Below, one piece after another: positions 34,952 through 38,148 of a stretch of 38,148 nt of DNA. A program made the translations under genes and the position numbers. Source of the stretch: Anaerolineales bacterium (GTDB lineage: Bacteria; Chloroflexota; Anaerolineae; Anaerolineales; UBA11579). Every line of letters starts with the position of its first letter. The stretch's first letter is position 1. The notes under the pieces were generated by a model that was not told where the DNA came from, searched no databases, and worked only from the letters and a program-made list of their open reading frames with translations. The stretch is taken from contig JANWHN010000026.1 in NCBI GenBank assembly GCA_025450445.1, positions 1 to 38,148 of the forward strand, read 5' to 3'.

Positions 34952-35764
34952 ATGACATCCACTCTTATTGCTAAAGGCGTTACCAAGCGGTTCGGCGGCT
35001 TGGTCGCTGTGAACAATCTGGACTTCGAGATCCCTGAGAAATCGATCTCCAGCATCATTGGCCCCAACGGCGCGGGCAAGACCACCTTCTTTAACTGCAT
35101 CACCGGGTTTTACAACCCGGAAGAAGGCACCATTCTTTTCGACGGACACGAGATCCAGGGCCTTGCACCGGATCGAGTGACCCGTCTCGGAGCCTCGCGT
35201 ACCTATCAAAACATCCGCCTGTTTGCCAATATGACCGCTATCGAAAATGTCCTAGTTGGTCAGCATCCGCAAATGAAGAACGGCTTCTTTGACGCCGTCT
35301 TCCGCACCCCACGCTTCAATCGCGAGGAAAAAGCCGCGGTCGAAGAGGCTCGCCGTCTGCTGCGCTTCGTCGGCTTGCGCGGTATGGGCGATACCCTGGC
35401 TCGCAACCTGCCCTATGGCGCCCAACGCCGCCTGGAGATCGCTCGCGCTCTGGCCAACAAGCCCAAGCTCCTGCTCCTCGACGAACCAACCGCGGGCATG
35501 AACCCGAATGAAACTGGAGAGCTGACTGCCTTCATTCGCGACCTGCGCGATACGCTCGGGATCACGATCTTGCTGATCGAGCACGATATGCGCGTCGTGA
35601 TGGGGATCAGCGAGCAGATCACCGTGTTGGACTATGGTTCCAAGATAGCCGAGGGCAAGCCTACGGATATTCAGAGCAATCCGTCCGTGATCGAAGCCTA
35701 CCTAGGACGCGGCGCCGCCTCTGGCTTAAAGAGTGCCAAACAAACTACCAAAGAACCGAGCTGA
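34952..35764 (+). CDS. livG: Branched-chain amino acid-type ABC ATPase LivG
   Basis: A 270-residue cytoplasmic ATPase. Walker A is GPNGAGKTT near residues 37-45. The signature segment is the LivG variant NLPYGAQRRLEIARAL in place of LSGGQ, followed by Walker B LLLLDEPTAGMN with the catalytic Glu, and the switch-His in LIEHDM. GAGGAGA precedes the ATG at 34952. The long RTYQNIRLFANMTAIENVLVG region and the 'MNP' after Walker B are typical LivG. It works with LivF on the LivH-LivM pair. Confidence 0.94.
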   Translation: MTSTLIAKGVTKRFGGLVAVNNLDFEIPEKSISSIIGPNGAGKTTFFNCITGFYNPEEGTILFDGHEIQGLAPDRVTRLGASRTYQNIRLFANMTAIENVLVGQHPQMKNGFFDAVFRTPRFNREEKAAVEEARRLLRFVGLRGMGDTLARNLPYGAQRRLEIARALANKPKLLLLDEPTAGMNPNETGELTAFIRDLRDTLGITILLIEHDMRVVMGISEQITVLDYGSKIAEGKPTDIQSNPSVIEAYLGRGAASGLKSAKQTTKEPS

Positions 35765-35776
35765 GGAACCGCAATT

Positions 35777-36490
<714 letters not shown>

Positions 36491-36509
36491 AGGTTCGGGC
36501 AAAGAAACG

Positions 36510-36545
36510 AAGGGCGCAGATATCTGCGCCCTTTTTTGTTTTTTA
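36510..36545 (+). terminator. Strong intrinsic terminator after livF
   Basis: AAGGGCGCAGAT (36510-36521) is immediately followed by its reverse complement ATCTGCGCCCTT (36522-36533), then TTTTGTTTTTT. A GC-rich stem and long U tract mark the operon end. Confidence 0.88.
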
Positions 36546-36611
36546 TCCCCTTCCCCAACCCTTCCCCTTACCAGGGGAAGGGTGACTGCAAAGCAGTCGG
36601 GATGGGGTTGA
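36546..36611. repeat. Dispersed two-hairpin repeat (CCCTTCCCC/GGGATGGGG type)
   Basis: ACCCTTCCCC (36558-36567) and GGGGAAGGGT (36574-36583) form a perfect 10-base stem. GACTGC and GCAGTC (36584-36598) form a second stem with an AAA loop, then GGGATGGGGTTG follows. From general knowledge this is another common short interspersed bacterial repeat. Its right end runs into the -10 box of the next gene. Confidence 0.55.
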
Positions 36612-36613
36612 AT

Positions 36614-36619
36614 TAGAAT
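36614..36619 (+). promoter_or_regulatory. -10 box of the cyclodeaminase-family gene, leaderless start
   Basis: TAGAAT ends six bases before the ATG at 36626. No Shine-Dalgarno lies between and no -35 is clear. The box begins right at the end of the dispersed repeat. Confidence 0.45.
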
Positions 36620-36625
36620 TCCGCA

Positions 36626-37612
36626 ATGCTCATCTTGAATTCCACTGAAGTCCGACAGGCATTGCCAATGGCGGAGTGCATCGAGGCCATGAAGCAGGCT
36701 TATGCGGCGCTTTCGGCGGGCACGGCTGAGGTGCCGTTGCGCATGCGCTTGCCGGTGAAACCGCACGAAGGCTTCAGCGTGTTCATGCCCGCCTTTGTCG
36801 ACGAGAAGGACGGGCAAGCCCTGGCAGTCAAGATCGTTTCCGTTTTCAGCAAAAATCCGGCCAAAAATCTGCCGCTCATCCATGCCGCTGTCGTCGTTAT
36901 GGATCCGCAAACGGGCGCGATGGAAGCCATCCTTGAAGGCGGTACGCTGACCGCCATTCGCACCGGCGCAGGCTGCGGCGCTGCCACCGATCTGCTGGCG
37001 CGGCCGGACACCAAGACTGCCGCCATCATTGGCGCCGGGGTGCAATCGCGCACGCAACTCGAAGCCCTGTGTGCGGCGCGCAAGATCGAGACAGTGTGGG
37101 TCTATTCGCCGAATGGCGAGCATGTGAAACGTTTCATCGCAGACCTGGCGGGCAAGAACGGAATTCCGAAAGATCTGCGCGCCGCGGCAAGCGCCAAGGA
37201 AGCCGTGCAAAACGCCGATATCATCAGCGCGGCAACCACCAGCAGCGCGCCGGTCTTCGCCGATGCTGACGTAAAGCCGGGCGCACACATCAACGGTGCC
37301 GGCTCGCATTCCGCCACGATGCAAGAGATCCCCGGCGAAACAGTTGCCCGCGCCCGCGTGATGGTTGATAGCCGTAGCGCCTCGCAGGTCGAGTCCGGCG
37401 ACATCGCCATCCCACTGCAAAACAAAACCATCCGGGAAGCCGACATTGCTGAAATTGGTGAAGTTGTTCTTGGCAAAGCCAAGGGCCGGACGTCGCCTGA
37501 GCAGATCACCTTCTTCAAGTCTGTCGGCGTCGCAGTGCAGGATGCAGTTGCCAGTCGCGTCGTTCTTGCCAACGCGCGCAAGCTCGGTCTTGGCACAGAG
37601 GTGGCATGGTAG
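36626..37612 (+). CDS. Ornithine cyclodeaminase / mu-crystallin family protein
   Basis: A 328-residue NAD(P)-dependent enzyme of the OCD/mu-crystallin family. It has the usual substrate-side block RMRLPVKPHEGFSVFMPAF, TAIRTGAGCGAATDLLARPD, and the Rossmann motif AAIIGAGVQSRTQLEAL near residues 133-149. A second conserved block is GAHINGAGSHSATMQEI. Members act as ornithine cyclodeaminase, alanine dehydrogenase, ketimine reductase or opine-type synthases; the substrate here is not assigned. Its stop overlaps the next start (ATGGTAG), so it is coupled to a DAO-family oxidoreductase, which favours an amino acid or imino acid pathway. Confidence 0.88.
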   Translation: MLILNSTEVRQALPMAECIEAMKQAYAALSAGTAEVPLRMRLPVKPHEGFSVFMPAFVDEKDGQALAVKIVSVFSKNPAKNLPLIHAAVVVMDPQTGAMEAILEGGTLTAIRTGAGCGAATDLLARPDTKTAAIIGAGVQSRTQLEALCAARKIETVWVYSPNGEHVKRFIADLAGKNGIPKDLRAAASAKEAVQNADIISAATTSSAPVFADADVKPGAHINGAGSHSATMQEIPGETVARARVMVDSRSASQVESGDIAIPLQNKTIREADIAEIGEVVLGKAKGRTSPEQITFFKSVGVAVQDAVASRVVLANARKLGLGTEVAW

Positions 37613-38148
37613 ATCTGCCCAAGACCGCCTCCGCGGTGATCATTGGCGGCGGCGTGATGGGCGCCTCAACCGCCTATCATCTGGCGAAGCGTGGCGTCAC
37701 CGATATCGTTTTGCTGGAAAAAGAGCAGTTCTTCGGACAAGGCGCCACCGGTCGCTGCGCTGGCGGCGTCCGTTACCAGTTCGCCACCGACGTCAACATT
37801 CGCCTCTCACTGCAAAGCCTGCCCATGCTTGAGCGCTTCGCCGAAGAAATGGGCCAACCGGTCGATTACCGCCAGTGCGGTTATTTGTTCTTGCTAACGG
37901 AGCAAAAGGATATCGACAAGTTCAAGCACAACGTGGCTTTGCAGCACAAGCTCGGTGTCCAAACCGAGTGGCTGACCGGCGACGAGATCCGCAAGCGTTT
38001 GCCGCAAATGAACCTTGATGATGTTCAGGCCGGAACCTTTAATGCCAAGGATGGCATCGTTGATCCGAATGGGGTGGTGATGGGCTACATCAACGCGGCA
38101 ACCAAACTCGGCGCGCAACCTGTAAGCAGCATCGTGGTGACCGGGCTC
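37606..38148 (+). CDS. FAD-dependent oxidoreductase of the DAO family (partial, 3' end missing)
   Basis: The first 181 residues are visible before the window ends. The FAD-binding GxGxxG motif is IIGGGVMGASTAYHLAKRG, followed by VLLEKEQFFGQGATGRCAGGVRYQF, the pattern of sarcosine oxidase beta-subunit, glycine oxidase and D-amino acid dehydrogenase-like enzymes. The ATG at 37606 lies inside the last codons of the upstream gene. It oxidises an amine or amino acid; the exact substrate cannot be known without the C-terminal half. Confidence 0.85.
   Translation, partial: MVDLPKTASAVIIGGGVMGASTAYHLAKRGVTDIVLLEKEQFFGQGATGRCAGGVRYQFATDVNIRLSLQSLPMLERFAEEMGQPVDYRQCGYLFLLTEQKDIDKFKHNVALQHKLGVQTEWLTGDEIRKRLPQMNLDDVQAGTFNAKDGIVDPNGVVMGYINAATKLGAQPVSSIVVTGL

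Overview
The window reads as a chromosomal segment of a Chloroflexota bacterium, probably an Anaerolineae-type lineage. This is inferred from the protein flavour, the moderately GC-rich coding DNA, the kinase-parA-parB arrangement and short dispersed repeats of the 'TCATTGCGAG...' type. No rRNA, tRNA, CRISPR array or insertion sequence was recognised.

Layout. Positions 1-12.8 kb are mixed housekeeping and accessory genes: the tail of an unknown gene, miaB, a small membrane protein with an in-frame stop after its best start signal, two tandem paralogous MFS exporters (minus strand) behind a near-perfect sigma70 promoter with an inverted repeat, a YcaQ-type DNA glycosylase, an alpha/beta hydrolase, a PfkB-type kinase with parA and parB, a YtcJ-like amidohydrolase and a coiled-coil protein (minus).

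Positions 27.3 down to 12.8 kb form one very tight minus-strand array of 13 genes, with gaps of 30 bases or less and many 1-8 base overlaps. In transcription order: 8-oxoguanine deaminase-like amidohydrolase, GntR/UTRA regulator, YgeY-like M20 hydrolase, YgeW-like carbamoyltransferase, carbamate kinase, threonine-synthase-like PLP enzyme, GT2 glycosyltransferase, a second unusual PLP enzyme, an unknown 190-residue protein, dihydropyrimidinase, and three membrane proteins resembling NuoL/M/N and HyfE/NuoK. The YgeY, YgeW, carbamate kinase, hydantoinase and aminohydrolase set is the core of the anaerobic purine/urate catabolic cluster known from E. coli and gut bacteria. Here xanthine dehydrogenase, ygfK and ygeX are not seen in the window. 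Instead there are two other PLP enzymes and an orphan complex-I-like membrane module whose expected proton-channel lysines appear to be gone. A promoter with a perfect palindrome matching the GntR (FadR-type) operator consensus heads the array. This is the most interesting part of the window.

Positions 27.3-30.2 kb carry folD and gyrB (minus). From 30.7 kb a plus-strand branched-chain-amino-acid-type ABC transporter operon (substrate-binding lipoprotein, LivH, an N-terminally extended LivM, LivG, LivF) lies behind a promoter and a structured leader with a terminator hairpin. A strong terminator and a dispersed repeat separate it from an ornithine cyclodeaminase-family gene and a truncated DAO-family oxidoreductase.

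Several genes (miaB, the glycosylase, the kinase, the coiled-coil protein, folD, the cyclodeaminase) have a TATAAT/TAGAAT box only 6-11 bases before the start codon and no Shine-Dalgarno, suggesting frequent leaderless or near-leaderless transcription.
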